From the NCBI GenBank assembly GCA_017883415.1, contig JADGNR010000001.1, forward strand, positions 1 through 64,000: a stretch of DNA of 64,000 nt. Direction: 5' to 3'. The translations under genes and the position numbers were made by a program. The DNA is from Bryobacteraceae bacterium (GTDB taxonomy: Bacteria; Acidobacteriota; Terriglobia; Bryobacterales; Bryobacteraceae). Positions 47,537 through 56,860 of this stretch are shown piece after piece (the stretch's first letter is position 1; each line of letters opens with the position of its first letter). Below the pieces are notes generated by a model, which did no database searches, had not been told where the DNA came from, and saw only the letters and a list, made by a program, of their open reading frames with translations.

Positions 47537-48102
47537 TGACGAACCCACCTTTACTGGCGCGCGCGGGCGATTCCGTGCTGGCGATCATCGACGTGCAGGA
47601 GCGGCTGGCGGCCGTGATGCCCCCCGGCGCCCGCGCCGCCATGTTTGCCAACACGCGCATTCTGCTGGCGGCCGCAGCCCGGCTGGGGATACCGGTTCTG
47701 GTGACCGAGCAGTATCCCAAGGGACTGGGTTCCACGGCGGTGGAATTGGCGGAGATGCTCCCCGCCGGTACGCCGCGCATGGAGAAGACGTGCTTCTCGT
47801 CGGCCGGCGCGGAGGCGTTCTCGGCGGCCCTCGAAGCGAGCGGCCGGGCGCAGGTGATCCTCGCGGGCATGGAAGCGCACGTGTGCGTCCTGCAATCGGC
47901 GCTGGACTTGCGGGCGGTGCGCCCGGAGATCTTCGTGGTCGCCGACGCCTGCTGTTCGCGGAACCCGCAGAACCACAGCAATGCCATGGAACGTCTGCGC
48001 GCCGCCGGGGTGGTGGTGACCAATACCGAGTCGGTGGTGTTCGAGTGGCTGCGCGACGCCCGGCACGAGCAGTTTCGCGCGATCTCGGCGCTGCTGCGGT
48101 AG
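47536..48102 (+). CDS. Isochorismatase-family hydrolase
   Basis: A 188-residue cysteine hydrolase. The catalytic triad of the family is Asp in LAIIDVQERL (about residue 19), Lys in PRMEKTCFSS (about 83) and Cys in GMEAHVCVLQSALDL (about 117). The family includes nicotinamidases and isochorismatases; this subtype (YcaC-like) is broad. The ATG at 47536 is coupled to the fucosidase stop (TGATG); a GTG one codon upstream is equally possible. Coupling to a fucosidase is unusual and no pathway reason is apparent. Confidence 0.9.
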   Translation: MTNPPLLARAGDSVLAIIDVQERLAAVMPPGARAAMFANTRILLAAAARLGIPVLVTEQYPKGLGSTAVELAEMLPAGTPRMEKTCFSSAGAEAFSAALEASGRAQVILAGMEAHVCVLQSALDLRAVRPEIFVVADACCSRNPQNHSNAMERLRAAGVVVTNTESVVFEWLRDARHEQFRAISALLR

Positions 48103-48132
48103 GGCCGCAGGTTGTCCCAGTGGCCCTCGCGA

Positions 48133-48138
48133 TACAAT
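48133..48138 (+). promoter_or_regulatory. -10 box TACAAT for the 5'-nucleotidase gene
   Basis: TACAAT ends eight bases before the ATG at 48147 and matches consensus at five of six positions. No ribosome site precedes the ATG, so a very short leader is predicted. Confidence 0.55.
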
Positions 48139-48146
48139 AGGGCCTG

Positions 48147-49460
48147 ATGTTCCGGCGCACGATATTACTTGCCCTGCTGGTCTGCGTATCTCTTGCGGCT
48201 GAGATCCGCACGCTCACCATCCTTCACACCAACGATGTGCACGCGCGCCTGATGCCGCTCGATAATCACAACGGCGGCTTCGCGTATCTCGCCGCGGTGA
48301 TCCGGCGCGAGCGCGCCCACTGTACCGATTGCATCCTGCTCAACGCCGGCGACCTGGTGCAGGGGACCCCCGTTTCCACCATCTTTCACGGGCTGCCGGT
48401 GTACCAGATTGCCAACCTGTTCGACTACTCCGCCGCCACGCTCGGCAATCATGAGTTCGATTATGGCTGGCCGCAGGTGCGCAAGTTTATGGATACCGCC
48501 AAGTACCCGATGGTGACCTCGAACCTGGTCAACGCTGCGGGCCAACTGTTCACTTCCAAGCCGTATGCGATCCTCACGGTGAACAAGCTGCGCGTGGCCG
48601 TAATCGGCGCCATGACCGAGGACCTCAACATTCTTTCCACGCCCAAGCTGCTGGAAGACTGGCACACGCTGCCCGTAGTCGAGACCGTCCGGAAATACGC
48701 AGCCGAACTGCGCAGCCAGGCGGACCTGATTGTGCTGCTGGCGCACATCACCGGGCCCGAGGAACAGCGCTTCCTGGAGACTGTGCCGGAGATTCCGGTG
48801 ACCGTGAGCGGGCACATTCACAGCGGCCTGGCGCAGGCGATGTCGCGGGACGGCCGCGTCCTGGTGCGCGTGAAAGGCTACGGCGAAGAGCTCGGGCGGC
48901 TGGAATTGAAGGTCGATACCGAAAAGAAAGCGCCGGCCTCGTGGACCTGGAAACGCATCCCGGTGGACTCCACCAAGGTTGAGCCGGCGGCGGACGTGGC
49001 GCGCGAAGTGAAGCGCTGGGAGGACGAAGCTGCCGTGTTCGTGGACCGGCCGCTAGCCGTCTCCCAACGCAGATTCACGAAGGCGGAAGTGAAGCGCATG
49101 ATCGAGCAGGCCCTGCGCGAGGAAACCGGCGCCGACTTCGCCTTCATGAATCTGGGCGGGGTGCGCGATGTCGTGCCGCAGGGCCAATTGCTCGAGCGGA
49201 ATATCTGGAACATCATGCCGTTCGACAATCGGGTGGTAGTGGGGACCTTCAAGGGCCGGGATCTCCCGGCCGTCGTCACCGGCGGGCGGAAGGTGGAGCC
49301 GGACCGCGACTACACGCTGGCCGTGAGCGATTTCACCGCCGCCAACCAGTCGAGCGACGAGAACCTGAGCGCCACGGGGTTGAAATTTCCCAACGACGTA
49401 GGCCTGATGCGCGATCTGCTGTTGGACTGGTTCCGCAAGAAAAAAGTGATCGGCGACTAA
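48147..49460 (+). CDS. 5'-nucleotidase/2',3'-cyclic phosphodiesterase family protein
   Basis: A 437-residue exported metallophosphatase. Residues 1-18 form a signal peptide (MFRRTILLALLVCVSLAA). The metal-binding motifs are TILHTNDVHARL, LLNAGDLVQGTP, TLGNHEFDYGWPQ, VLLAHITGPEEQ and TVSGHIHSG in the usual order. The C-terminal 5'-nucleotidase domain has DFAFMNLGGVRD, NIWNIMPFDNRVVVGTF and YTLAVSDFTAA (each in place). The enzyme recovers nucleosides and phosphate from extracellular nucleotides. The promoter is close to the ATG. An ADOP permease gene follows after 39 bases. Confidence 0.94.
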   Translation: MFRRTILLALLVCVSLAAEIRTLTILHTNDVHARLMPLDNHNGGFAYLAAVIRRERAHCTDCILLNAGDLVQGTPVSTIFHGLPVYQIANLFDYSAATLGNHEFDYGWPQVRKFMDTAKYPMVTSNLVNAAGQLFTSKPYAILTVNKLRVAVIGAMTEDLNILSTPKLLEDWHTLPVVETVRKYAAELRSQADLIVLLAHITGPEEQRFLETVPEIPVTVSGHIHSGLAQAMSRDGRVLVRVKGYGEELGRLELKVDTEKKAPASWTWKRIPVDSTKVEPAADVAREVKRWEDEAAVFVDRPLAVSQRRFTKAEVKRMIEQALREETGADFAFMNLGGVRDVVPQGQLLERNIWNIMPFDNRVVVGTFKGRDLPAVVTGGRKVEPDRDYTLAVSDFTAANQSSDENLSATGLKFPNDVGLMRDLLLDWFRKKKVIGD

Positions 49461-49499
49461 CCATCCCCCCGGCGGCCCGTCCGAGCAGGGAGGGTACCC

Positions 49500-51920
49500 A
49501 TGGGAGATCTGTCTTTTTCCGCGCGCACGTTGCGCAAGAACCTGGGCTTCAGCGCCGTGGCGGTGGTCACGCTGGCGCTCGGCATCGGTGCCAATACGGC
49601 CATATTCAGCGTCGTCAAGGCGGTGCTGCTCAACCAACTTCCCTACCGCCAGCCCGACCGGCTGGTGACGGTGGCGGAAGGCGACCCCGGCGACGTGAAG
49701 CCGGTAACCGTGGATTTCACGACTACCTGGGACTGGCGCGCACGCAGCCACTCCTTCGACAGCTTGTCGTTATTCCGCGACGCCTCCGCTGCCATCGCGG
49801 AGGGCAGCGAGCCGGAACTGCTGCGCGGGCTGCGCGTCAACTACGATTACTTCGACACGCTGGGCGTGCGGATGTACCTGGGCCGCACGTTTCTCCCCGA
49901 GGAGGATCGCCCGGACCGCCGGCGTGAGATCATCCTGAGCCACGGGCTGTGGACGCGCCGCTTCGGCGCCGATCGGCACATCGTGGGACGCGCTCTGCGG
50001 CTCAGCGAATCGTCGTTCACCGTGGTCGGCGTCTTGCCGGCGGATTTTCGGCCGGTCGTCCCTCCCGGTACCAGCGAGCCACCCGAAATGTTCATGCCGC
50101 TCGGCTATGCGCTCTCCGAGCCCTCCGCTTGCCGCGGCTGCCAGCACCTGCACCTGGTCGCGCGGCTGAAACCGGGTGTGGCGGTGGCCACGGCGCGTGC
50201 CGAGCTGAACACCATCATGCGCGATATTGTGCGCGAGCATCCCGCCGAGTACAAACACGATTCCTCCGTCGTGGTGGCGCCCTTGCGCGACCAGCTTGTG
50301 GGGCGCGTGGAAACGGCGCTCTGGGTGTTGCTGGGCGCGGTGGGCTTCGTGCTGCTGATCGCCTGCGCCAACGTGGCCAACCTGCTGCTGGCGCGCGCTA
50401 CAGGCCGCTCCCGAGAGATGGCCGTGCGGGCCGCGTTGGGCGCCGGCGGCTGGAGGCTGGCCCGGCAACTGCTCACCGAGAGCCTGATGCTGTCCTTGTC
50501 CGGCGGAACGGCGGGTGTCCTGTTGGCGGTCTGGGGGACGGCGGCCCTCGCTTCCCTGGGCCCGCGGCAGATCCCCCGCGTCAACGAGATTCGCCTGGAT
50601 GCCGCGGTGCTCGCGTTCGCGTTTGCGGTCAGCCTGGCGACGGGTCTGTTGTTCGGCCTCGCGCCCGCCTGGCGCGCCTCGCGCATCGACCTGAACGAGG
50701 CGCTGAAGGGCCTGGGCAAGTCCACCGAAGGCCGCGCGCGCCATGGATTGCGCAACGTGCTGGTGACCGCCGAACTGGCACTGGCATTCGTGCTGGTGGT
50801 GGGGGCGGGCCTTCTCGGGAAGAGCTTCCTGCGGCTGATGCAGGTCGACCCCGGCTACGATGCGCACCACGTGCTGACCCTGACCACGTACGTCTACGGC
50901 GCGCGCTATCAGAAGCCGGAAGTGGAGCTCGGCTATTACAACCAGGTGATGGAGCGCCTGCGCGCCACGTCCGGTATCGAAGGCGCCGCCATGGTCAGCA
51001 CGCTGCCGCTGGCCGATTTCGATCGCCGCGGGTTCCACATCGAGGATCGCCGCCTGGCCAACGAATCCGAAGCGCCGTTCGCCGACGCGTACTCCGTATC
51101 GCCGGACTATTTCCGGGTGATGAAGATTCCGCTGCGGCGCGGCCGCATGTTCACCGATCGGGACGGGCCGGGAACTCCCCACGTGGCGGTGATCAGCGAA
51201 TCCTGCGCGCGCTCGCAGTTCCCCCGCCAAGACCCCATCGGGAAGCACATCCAGTTGGGCGGGCGGGACGAGAAGAAGCCGTGGCTGACCATCGTCGGGG
51301 TGGTTGGCGACGTGCGCCAGTACGGGCTTGACCGCGCCTCCGACATGGAAGCGTACATTGCGCAGGCCCAGGATCTCTCGTTCGGCTACTCGCTGGTGGC
51401 GCGGACCACGCTCGATCCGCGGCGCCTGGAACGAACCGTGCGCGCCGCATTCCTGGCGGTGGACAAGACGCAGCCGGTGTTTCGGGTGCAGCCCATGGAG
51501 ACCTACGTCGCCGCGACGCTGGCGGAGCGGACGTTCACGTTCGCCCTGCTGGGGCTGTTCGGCACGCTGGCGTTGGCGCTGGCCGCCGTGGGCATCTACG
51601 GCGTGATCTCCTACACGGTGAGCCTGCGCACGCGCGAAGTGGGCATCCGCATGGCGTTGGGGGCGGGGAAGCGCGACGTGCTGGGGATGGTGCTGCGGCA
51701 AGGGCTGGCGCTGGTGGGCATGGGCCTGGCGGCGGGCTTCTCCGCTTCGCTCGCGCTCACGCGCCTGCTCTCGAGCCTGCTGTTCGAGGTGCGGCCCACG
51801 GATGTAACTACGTCGGCTGTGGTGGCGGTGGTGTTAGCGGCGGTGGCGCTGCTGGCCAGCTATCTGCCCGCGCATCGCGCCGCGAAGGTGGACCCCATGG
51901 TCGCGCTGCGGTGGGAATAG
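49500..51920 (+). CDS. ADOP-type ABC permease (MacB/FtsX-like)
   Basis: An 806-residue member of the same family as the genes at 19692 and 61537. N-terminal MGDLSFSARTLRKNLGFSAVAVVTLALGIGANTAIFSV; a first periplasmic MacB domain with YFDTLGVRMYLGRTFLPEEDRPD; helices near VGFVLLIACANVANLLLARATGRSREMAVR; a second half starting LRNVLVTAELALAFVLVVGAGLL; end RAAKVDPMVALRWE (each read in parts). No ATPase partner is adjacent. It may be co-transcribed with the 5'-nucleotidase. The convergent cyclase stop follows four bases after its own stop. Confidence 0.92.
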   Translation: MGDLSFSARTLRKNLGFSAVAVVTLALGIGANTAIFSVVKAVLLNQLPYRQPDRLVTVAEGDPGDVKPVTVDFTTTWDWRARSHSFDSLSLFRDASAAIAEGSEPELLRGLRVNYDYFDTLGVRMYLGRTFLPEEDRPDRRREIILSHGLWTRRFGADRHIVGRALRLSESSFTVVGVLPADFRPVVPPGTSEPPEMFMPLGYALSEPSACRGCQHLHLVARLKPGVAVATARAELNTIMRDIVREHPAEYKHDSSVVVAPLRDQLVGRVETALWVLLGAVGFVLLIACANVANLLLARATGRSREMAVRAALGAGGWRLARQLLTESLMLSLSGGTAGVLLAVWGTAALASLGPRQIPRVNEIRLDAAVLAFAFAVSLATGLLFGLAPAWRASRIDLNEALKGLGKSTEGRARHGLRNVLVTAELALAFVLVVGAGLLGKSFLRLMQVDPGYDAHHVLTLTTYVYGARYQKPEVELGYYNQVMERLRATSGIEGAAMVSTLPLADFDRRGFHIEDRRLANESEAPFADAYSVSPDYFRVMKIPLRRGRMFTDRDGPGTPHVAVISESCARSQFPRQDPIGKHIQLGGRDEKKPWLTIVGVVGDVRQYGLDRASDMEAYIAQAQDLSFGYSLVARTTLDPRRLERTVRAAFLAVDKTQPVFRVQPMETYVAATLAERTFTFALLGLFGTLALALAAVGIYGVISYTVSLRTREVGIRMALGAGKRDVLGMVLRQGLALVGMGLAAGFSASLALTRLLSSLLFEVRPTDVTTSAVVAVVLAAVALLASYLPAHRAAKVDPMVALRWE

Positions 51921-51924
51921 GGGC

Positions 51925-52719
51925 TTATGGCGTCACCACGGCGATGGGCCGGATGGGCGACGCGGTGGCGCCGCGCAGCTTGAGGGGCGCCGCGATGAAC
52001 AGGAAAGTACCGATGCCCTCCCTGGCCAGTTCCTCCAGGTTGAGGCATTCGATGATGTGAATGCCTTGCTCCACCAGCAGGTGGACATGCACCGGCATGG
52101 CGGCGTCGGGGACCTTTTCGAATGCCACCGTATCGGAGCCGGCGGCGAATACCTCGCGGGCGCTCAACCATTGGGCGCCAGCCAGCGCGGGGCCGGGGCC
52201 GCGGACCTGCGAGATGAATTTCGCGGGATCGTTCCAATACACCGCCCACCCGGTGCGCAGCAGCACCACGTCACCGCGGCGGATCTCCACCTGCTGGGCG
52301 CGGGCGGCGGCCTCCAGATGGGCCGCGGTGATTTCGAAGTCTTCCGCGAGGGCTGCCACGCCGGCGTGGCGCGCGATATCGAGCAGGACGCCGCGCCGCA
52401 GGATGGGCGCGACCGTATCGATCGAGAATTTCTCGAGCCCGCCGCCATAGGATTGCAGCGATGCCACATCCGCGCCGCCGTGTAGCTTGCCGCCGCACGA
52501 GAAATGGCACAAGGCGTCGATATGCGTGCCCACGTGGCTACCCAGGGCGATGGCGTCGGCGGCGGCGCTGCTGCCGGCCGGGCCTACGTATTCCCCATGC
52601 TGCTTCACCAGGCTGAACAGATACGGCGGATGGGTGGGATGGTGCGGCATGCCCGTGAAATAGGGCTGCGCCAGGTCAAAGACCCGCGCCCCCGAGATAA
52701 GATCGACCAGTTCCGTCAT
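51925..52719 (-). CDS. Cyclase-family (kynurenine formamidase-like) metal hydrolase
   Basis: A 264-residue protein. The family zinc-binding motif HxGTHxDxxxH is present as HVGTHIDALCHF, and other motifs are FDLAQPYFTGMPHHPTHP, GVLLDIARHAG and VEQGIHIIECLNLEELA (in parts). Related enzymes hydrolyse N-formylkynurenine or other cyclic amides. The ATG at 52719 (MTELVDLISGARVFDLAQPY) is the family start; the frame upstream overlaps the divergent sugar kinase promoter. Convergent with the ADOP gene. Confidence 0.9.
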   Translation of the reverse strand: MTELVDLISGARVFDLAQPYFTGMPHHPTHPPYLFSLVKQHGEYVGPAGSSAAADAIALGSHVGTHIDALCHFSCGGKLHGGADVASLQSYGGGLEKFSIDTVAPILRRGVLLDIARHAGVAALAEDFEITAAHLEAAARAQQVEIRRGDVVLLRTGWAVYWNDPAKFISQVRGPGPALAGAQWLSAREVFAAGSDTVAFEKVPDAAMPVHVHLLVEQGIHIIECLNLEELAREGIGTFLFIAAPLKLRGATASPIRPIAVVTP

Positions 52720-52765
52720 CGGAGCCCACACCCGAAACGCATTGTGGCACACTTGCGGGAACGTG

Positions 52766-52771
52766 TACCAT
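52766..52771 (+). promoter_or_regulatory. -10 box TACCAT for the sugar kinase operon
   Basis: TACCAT ends exactly six bases before the GTG at 52778, and a weak TTGTGG (52742-52747) lies 18 bases upstream as -35. The arrangement copies that of the FKBP gene and predicts a leaderless transcript. Confidence 0.5.
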
Positions 52772-52777
52772 GTGAGC

Positions 52778-53698
52778 GTGTTCGGTGCGATTGAGGCGGG
52801 CGGGACCAAATTCGTGTGCGGCGTCGGGACCGGTCCGGACGACCTGGTAACCGCCAGCTTTCCGACTTCGGCGCCGGACGTCACCGTCGAGGCCATTGGC
52901 CGGTTCCTCGAGCGGCAGGCCGGCGCGGGGTTGGACGCCGTGGGCATCGGGTCGTTTGGCCCGGTCGACCTGGATCCCGCGTCGGCTACTTTCGGCTACA
53001 TCACCTCCACCCCCAAGCTGGAGTGGCAGCACTTTAACCTGGCCGGCGCGGTCGGGCGCATGCTCGGCGTGCCGGTGGGCTTCGACACCGATGTGAACGC
53101 GGCGGCGTTGGGCGAAGCGCGCTGGGGCGCGGGGCGGGAGATCCGCGACTTCCTCTACCTGACCGTGGGCACGGGCATTGGCGGCGGCGCGATGGCGCAC
53201 GGAGAGTTGCTGCACGGCCTGGTGCATCCCGAGATGGGGCACATCCCCATCCCTCACGACCGGGCGGCCGATCCGTATCGCGGCGGCTGCCCGTACCACG
53301 GCGATTGCCTGGAAGGACTGGCCTCGGGACCGGCCATGGAGGCGCGGTGGGGCATTCCCGCGCAGGAATTGCCGGCCGACCATCCCGGTTGGGCGCTCGA
53401 AGCTCACTACCTGGCGCTGGGCCTGGCCACGTGGGTCTGCACGCTATCGCCCCGGCGGATCATACTGGGCGGCGGGGTCATGCAGCAGCCCGCGCTGTTT
53501 CCCCTGGTGCGGCGGGAACTGGCGCACACCCTCAACGGCTATATACGAGCCGCCGAGTTGAGCGAGAACATCGACCTTTACGTGGTGCCGCCGCAGCTTG
53601 GCAACCGGTCCGGCGTGCTCGGCGCCCTGGTGCTGGCCGAGCAGGCCCACCGGAATTCGCGCGCGCGTATCGCGGCCAACGCCGTGGTGGAGGAGTAA
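52778..53698 (+). CDS. ROK-family sugar kinase (fructokinase-like)
   Basis: A 306-residue kinase starting VFGAIEAGGTKFVCGVG at GTG 52778 (phosphate-binding loop). The ROK zinc site is visible as HPEMGHI together with CPYHGDCLEGLASGPAMEARWG, whose CxYHGxCLEG form is typical of fructokinases that also take mannose. NLAGAVGRMLGVPVGFDTDVNAAALGEARWGAGREIRDFLYLTVGTGIGGG, read in parts, holds the catalytic Asp. It phosphorylates an imported hexose. The stop codon overlaps the start of the MFS transporter (TAATG), so uptake and phosphorylation are encoded as one unit. Confidence 0.93.
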   Translation: MFGAIEAGGTKFVCGVGTGPDDLVTASFPTSAPDVTVEAIGRFLERQAGAGLDAVGIGSFGPVDLDPASATFGYITSTPKLEWQHFNLAGAVGRMLGVPVGFDTDVNAAALGEARWGAGREIRDFLYLTVGTGIGGGAMAHGELLHGLVHPEMGHIPIPHDRAADPYRGGCPYHGDCLEGLASGPAMEARWGIPAQELPADHPGWALEAHYLALGLATWVCTLSPRRIILGGGVMQQPALFPLVRRELAHTLNGYIRAAELSENIDLYVVPPQLGNRSGVLGALVLAEQAHRNSRARIAANAVVEE

Positions 53699-55029
53699 TG
53701 GCGCTCAACTCGACCCTGGTAAAGAGCACCGTAGTGGCGGCCCTCGGCGGCCTGCTGTTCGGCTTCGATACGGCGGTGATTGCCGGCGCCACCAGCGCGT
53801 TGAGCGGTTTCTTTCATCTGACCCCGGGCGGCCTGGGACTGACGGTCTCCATCGCGCTGTGGGGCACCGTGGTGGGAGCGCTGGCGGCGGGCATTCCCGG
53901 CGATCGCTACGGCCGGCGCGACAGCCTGCGCGTCACGGCGATCCTGTACCTGGTCTCCGCCCTGGGCTGCGCCTTCGCCTGGAACTGGAGCATGCTGGTG
54001 TGCTTCCGGTTCGTGGGGGGCCTCGCCATTGGCGCATCCTCCGTGCTGGGGCCCATGTACATCGCCGAGATCGCGCCCGCGAAATGGCGCGGCCGCCTGG
54101 TGGGCTGTTTCCAGTTCAACGTGGTGGCGGGAATTCTGCTGGCCTATTTCTCCAATTACGTGGTCGGCCTGGCGGCGCCCGGCGCGGCGGAATGGCGCTG
54201 GAAGCTGGGCGTTTCGGCGGCGCCGGCGGCCCTGTTCTTCGTGATGCTGTTCCTGATCCCGCGGAGCCCGCGCTGGCTGGCCGAGAAGGGCCGAACGGCG
54301 GAGGCGCGCGCCGTGCTGGAGCAAATCGGCGAGGAAAGAGTAGACGAGGAATTGAACGACATCGTCGCCGCCGCGCAACTGGAGCGCCAGTACGGGCAGG
54401 AGCGGCTGTTCTCGGCCCGGAACCGGTTCCCGCTGTTCCTGGCGGTCTCCATCGCCATGTTCAACCAGCTCTCGGGCATCAACGCCATCCTCTATTACCT
54501 GAACGACATTTTCGCGAAGGCGGGATTCACCAAAGTCTCCGGCGACTTGCAGGCCGTGGCCATCGGCGCCACCAACCTGCTGTTCACCATGATCGCCATG
54601 TCGATCATCGACCGCGTCGGGCGGCGGACCCTGATGGCCATCGGCTCCGTGGGGACGGCTGCCTGCCTGGCGGGCGTGGCGGTGGTGTTCTGGATGGGCC
54701 GCCACGAAGGTCTGCTGGTGTGGCTGCTCATCGGGTTCATCGCCTCGTTTGCGTTCTCCCAGGGGTCGGTGATCTGGGTCTACATCAGCGAAGTGTTTCC
54801 CACGGCGGTGCGCGGCAAAGGGCAAAGCCTGGGCAGTTCCACGCACTGGATCATGAACGCGCTCATCTCCTGGGGATTCCCCATCGTGGCCGCATCGTCA
54901 AAAGCCGCGCCGTTCGTCTTCTTCTCCGCGATGATGGTGCTGCAGCTCATCGTGGTCCTGAGCGTGTACCCGGAAACCAAAGGCGTGAGCCTGGAGGACA
55001 TGGAGCGGAAGCTGGCCGCGGGCCGGTAG
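53698..55029 (+). CDS. MFS sugar transporter (XylE/GalP type)
   Basis: A 443-residue twelve-helix sugar:proton symporter. Sugar porter signatures are GGLLFGFDTAVIAGA in helix 1, GDRYGRRDSLR after helix 2, IAEIAPAKWRGRLVGCFQ, IPRSPRWLAEKG at the end of the first half, QLSGINAILYYLNDIF in helix 7 and VYPETKGVSLEDME at the end. These are the standard positions in XylE, GalP and GLUT proteins. Translation is coupled to the upstream kinase. The sugar is probably fructose or glucose, following the kinase. Confidence 0.95.
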   Translation: MALNSTLVKSTVVAALGGLLFGFDTAVIAGATSALSGFFHLTPGGLGLTVSIALWGTVVGALAAGIPGDRYGRRDSLRVTAILYLVSALGCAFAWNWSMLVCFRFVGGLAIGASSVLGPMYIAEIAPAKWRGRLVGCFQFNVVAGILLAYFSNYVVGLAAPGAAEWRWKLGVSAAPAALFFVMLFLIPRSPRWLAEKGRTAEARAVLEQIGEERVDEELNDIVAAAQLERQYGQERLFSARNRFPLFLAVSIAMFNQLSGINAILYYLNDIFAKAGFTKVSGDLQAVAIGATNLLFTMIAMSIIDRVGRRTLMAIGSVGTAACLAGVAVVFWMGRHEGLLVWLLIGFIASFAFSQGSVIWVYISEVFPTAVRGKGQSLGSSTHWIMNALISWGFPIVAASSKAAPFVFFSAMMVLQLIVVLSVYPETKGVSLEDMERKLAAGR

Positions 55030-55050
55030 GGACGCCACCCGCCAGACCCC

Positions 55051-55794
55051 TCAGATCCGCAGCCGGTCGCGGTAGGCCCGGCTCAGGGTGAGCTGCCGGC
55101 CGTCGCGCAGGATGACGGCGTAGTCGCCGCGAAACAGCGGGTGCAGTTCCTTCACCAGCCCCACGTTGACCATCGTGGAGCGATGGATGCGCGCGAAGCG
55201 GTCCGGGTCGAGCGCGGCTTCCAGGCGCGAGAGCGTTTCGCGGTACAGGTATTCCTCGGCGCCGGCGTGCAGGCGTACGTAATTGCCGGCGGCTTCCACC
55301 CAGTCGAGCTCGTCCACGCGCAGAAAGAAGACGCGGCCGCCGGAACGGATCACCAGGCGGTCCAGGTACCGTTTGCGTCCCCGCCATTCCTCCAGCACGC
55401 TGCGCAGGCGCGCGCCCAGATCGCCGGCCGAGCGTCGTTCATACTCCGTCCGGCCGCGGGCCAACGCCTTGGCGAAGCGGTCGCGGTCGAAGGGTTTCAG
55501 CAGGTAATCGAGGGCGCACACCTCGAATGCCTTGATCGCGTACTGGTCGAAGGCGGTCACAAAGATGATGACCGGCATCGCCGCGCGGTCCACCTGCTCG
55601 AGCACGGCGAAGCCATCCATCTCGGGCATCTGCACATCGAGAAATACCAGGTCGGGCGCCAGGTCGCGCACCGCCGCCACGGCCGACTTTCCGTCGTGAC
55701 ACTCGCCGGCGATCTCGATGTCGGGCTGGCCGGCCAGCAGGGTGCGAATGCGCTCGCAGGCCAGCGGCTCGTCATCCACGATCAGGATTCGCAT
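55051..55794 (-). CDS. LytTR-family response regulator
   Basis: A 247-residue regulator. The receiver domain has Asp8/Asp9, phosphorylation site Asp53 in LVFLDVQMPEMDG and Lys100 in YLLKPFDRDRF. From about residue 140 the LytTR DNA-binding domain follows: RLVIRSGGRVFFLRVDELDWVEAAGNYVRLH and ARIHRSTMVNVGLVKEL (in parts). Such regulators bind direct repeats and activate target promoters. Its start overlaps the end of the sensor kinase gene by 23 bases, and both are downstream of a cytochrome c gene. Confidence 0.95.
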   Translation of the reverse strand: MRILIVDDEPLACERIRTLLAGQPDIEIAGECHDGKSAVAAVRDLAPDLVFLDVQMPEMDGFAVLEQVDRAAMPVIIFVTAFDQYAIKAFEVCALDYLLKPFDRDRFAKALARGRTEYERRSAGDLGARLRSVLEEWRGRKRYLDRLVIRSGGRVFFLRVDELDWVEAAGNYVRLHAGAEEYLYRETLSRLEAALDPDRFARIHRSTMVNVGLVKELHPLFRGDYAVILRDGRQLTLSRAYRDRLRI

Positions 55795-56860
55795 GGGTCG
55801 CTTTCGCGTGCGCGGGAATGGTCAAGCGGGCCTGGAACCCGCCGTGCGGACCGCCGCCCAATTCCAGGCGGCAGCCGCTCCCGTACAGGTGTTCGAGCCG
55901 CGCGCGCGTGTTCGATAGCCCGAGGCCCTCGCGGATCTCGCCGGCCGGTCCCGGCCCATCGTCCAACACCTCCACCGTGAGGGCGCCCTGTTCGATGCGC
56001 GCCGCCACCTCGATGCGCCCACCGGCCGCGCGGGGCGCGATGCCGTGGCGGACGGCGTTTTCCACCAGCGGCTGGAGCACGAGATTGGGCACCAGCAGGT
56101 CGAGCGTCTCGGGGGAGATCCGGCGATGCACTTGCAGCCGGTCGCCGAAGCGGACCTGTTCGATTTCCAGGTACTTGTCCAGGTATTCCATCTCGCGTTG
56201 CAGGGTCACTTCCTGCACCCCGGCGCTATCGAGCGTGAGCCGCAGAAAATCGCTGAGACGGCTGATCATGCGGTCGGCGCCCTCCACATTACGATACATG
56301 AGCGCGGAAATGGCATGCAGGGTATTGAACAGGAAATGCGGCTGGAGCTGCATTTTCAGCACCTCCAATTGCGCCACCGCCAGCTCGGCCTCCAGGCGGC
56401 TGGCCTTCCATTCGCGCAGCCGGTATTGGCGATAGTACTCCATGGCGTGACGGATGCCGTACAAGACCCAGCAGGCCAGCAGATCGGAATGGAAGCGCGC
56501 GAGAAACAGCGATTGCACCATGCGCGGCGAGGTGCGGTACCCGATCCAGGGCAGGAGGCGCACGAAGAGGGCGAGATGCAGCAGCGCGAACCCCACGCCC
56601 GCGGCCAGCAGCAACGGCACGGCGTACCACCAGTTGGCGCGGCGCACCACCAGGCGTCCGGCTACCAGGAAAACCAGGGGGGTGAGGGCGGCCCACGGGT
56701 AGGCATCGATCAGCGCGTACAGGAAGGCCGGCTTCCACTCGACGTGCGCGCTGTAGGCGCGCGAAAGATAGTTCTGGCTGGCCGAAAAGAGCGCGAACAG
56801 CGTCCACGCGGCCCAGACGATGAGGGCCCGCGCGGCGATTCTGCCGGTTCGGGAAGCCAT
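55772..56860 (-). CDS. LytS/YehU-type sensor histidine kinase
   Basis: A 362-residue membrane kinase. Four to five hydrophobic helices fill residues 10-140 with no extra sensor domain. The His-kinase dimerisation motif is QLQPHFLFNTLHAISALMYRNVEGADRMISRLSDFLRLTL (read in parts), with phospho-accepting His in PHFLFNTL, as in the LytS family. The ATPase part has LVPNLVLQPLVENAVRHGI, VLDDGPG and GLGLSNTRARLEHLYG (N, G1 and G2 boxes). It is paired with the LytTR regulator. Its ATG directly follows the cytochrome gene stop with no gap. Confidence 0.95.
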   Translation of the reverse strand: MASRTGRIAARALIVWAAWTLFALFSASQNYLSRAYSAHVEWKPAFLYALIDAYPWAALTPLVFLVAGRLVVRRANWWYAVPLLLAAGVGFALLHLALFVRLLPWIGYRTSPRMVQSLFLARFHSDLLACWVLYGIRHAMEYYRQYRLREWKASRLEAELAVAQLEVLKMQLQPHFLFNTLHAISALMYRNVEGADRMISRLSDFLRLTLDSAGVQEVTLQREMEYLDKYLEIEQVRFGDRLQVHRRISPETLDLLVPNLVLQPLVENAVRHGIAPRAAGGRIEVAARIEQGALTVEVLDDGPGPAGEIREGLGLSNTRARLEHLYGSGCRLELGGGPHGGFQARLTIPAHAKATHANPDRG

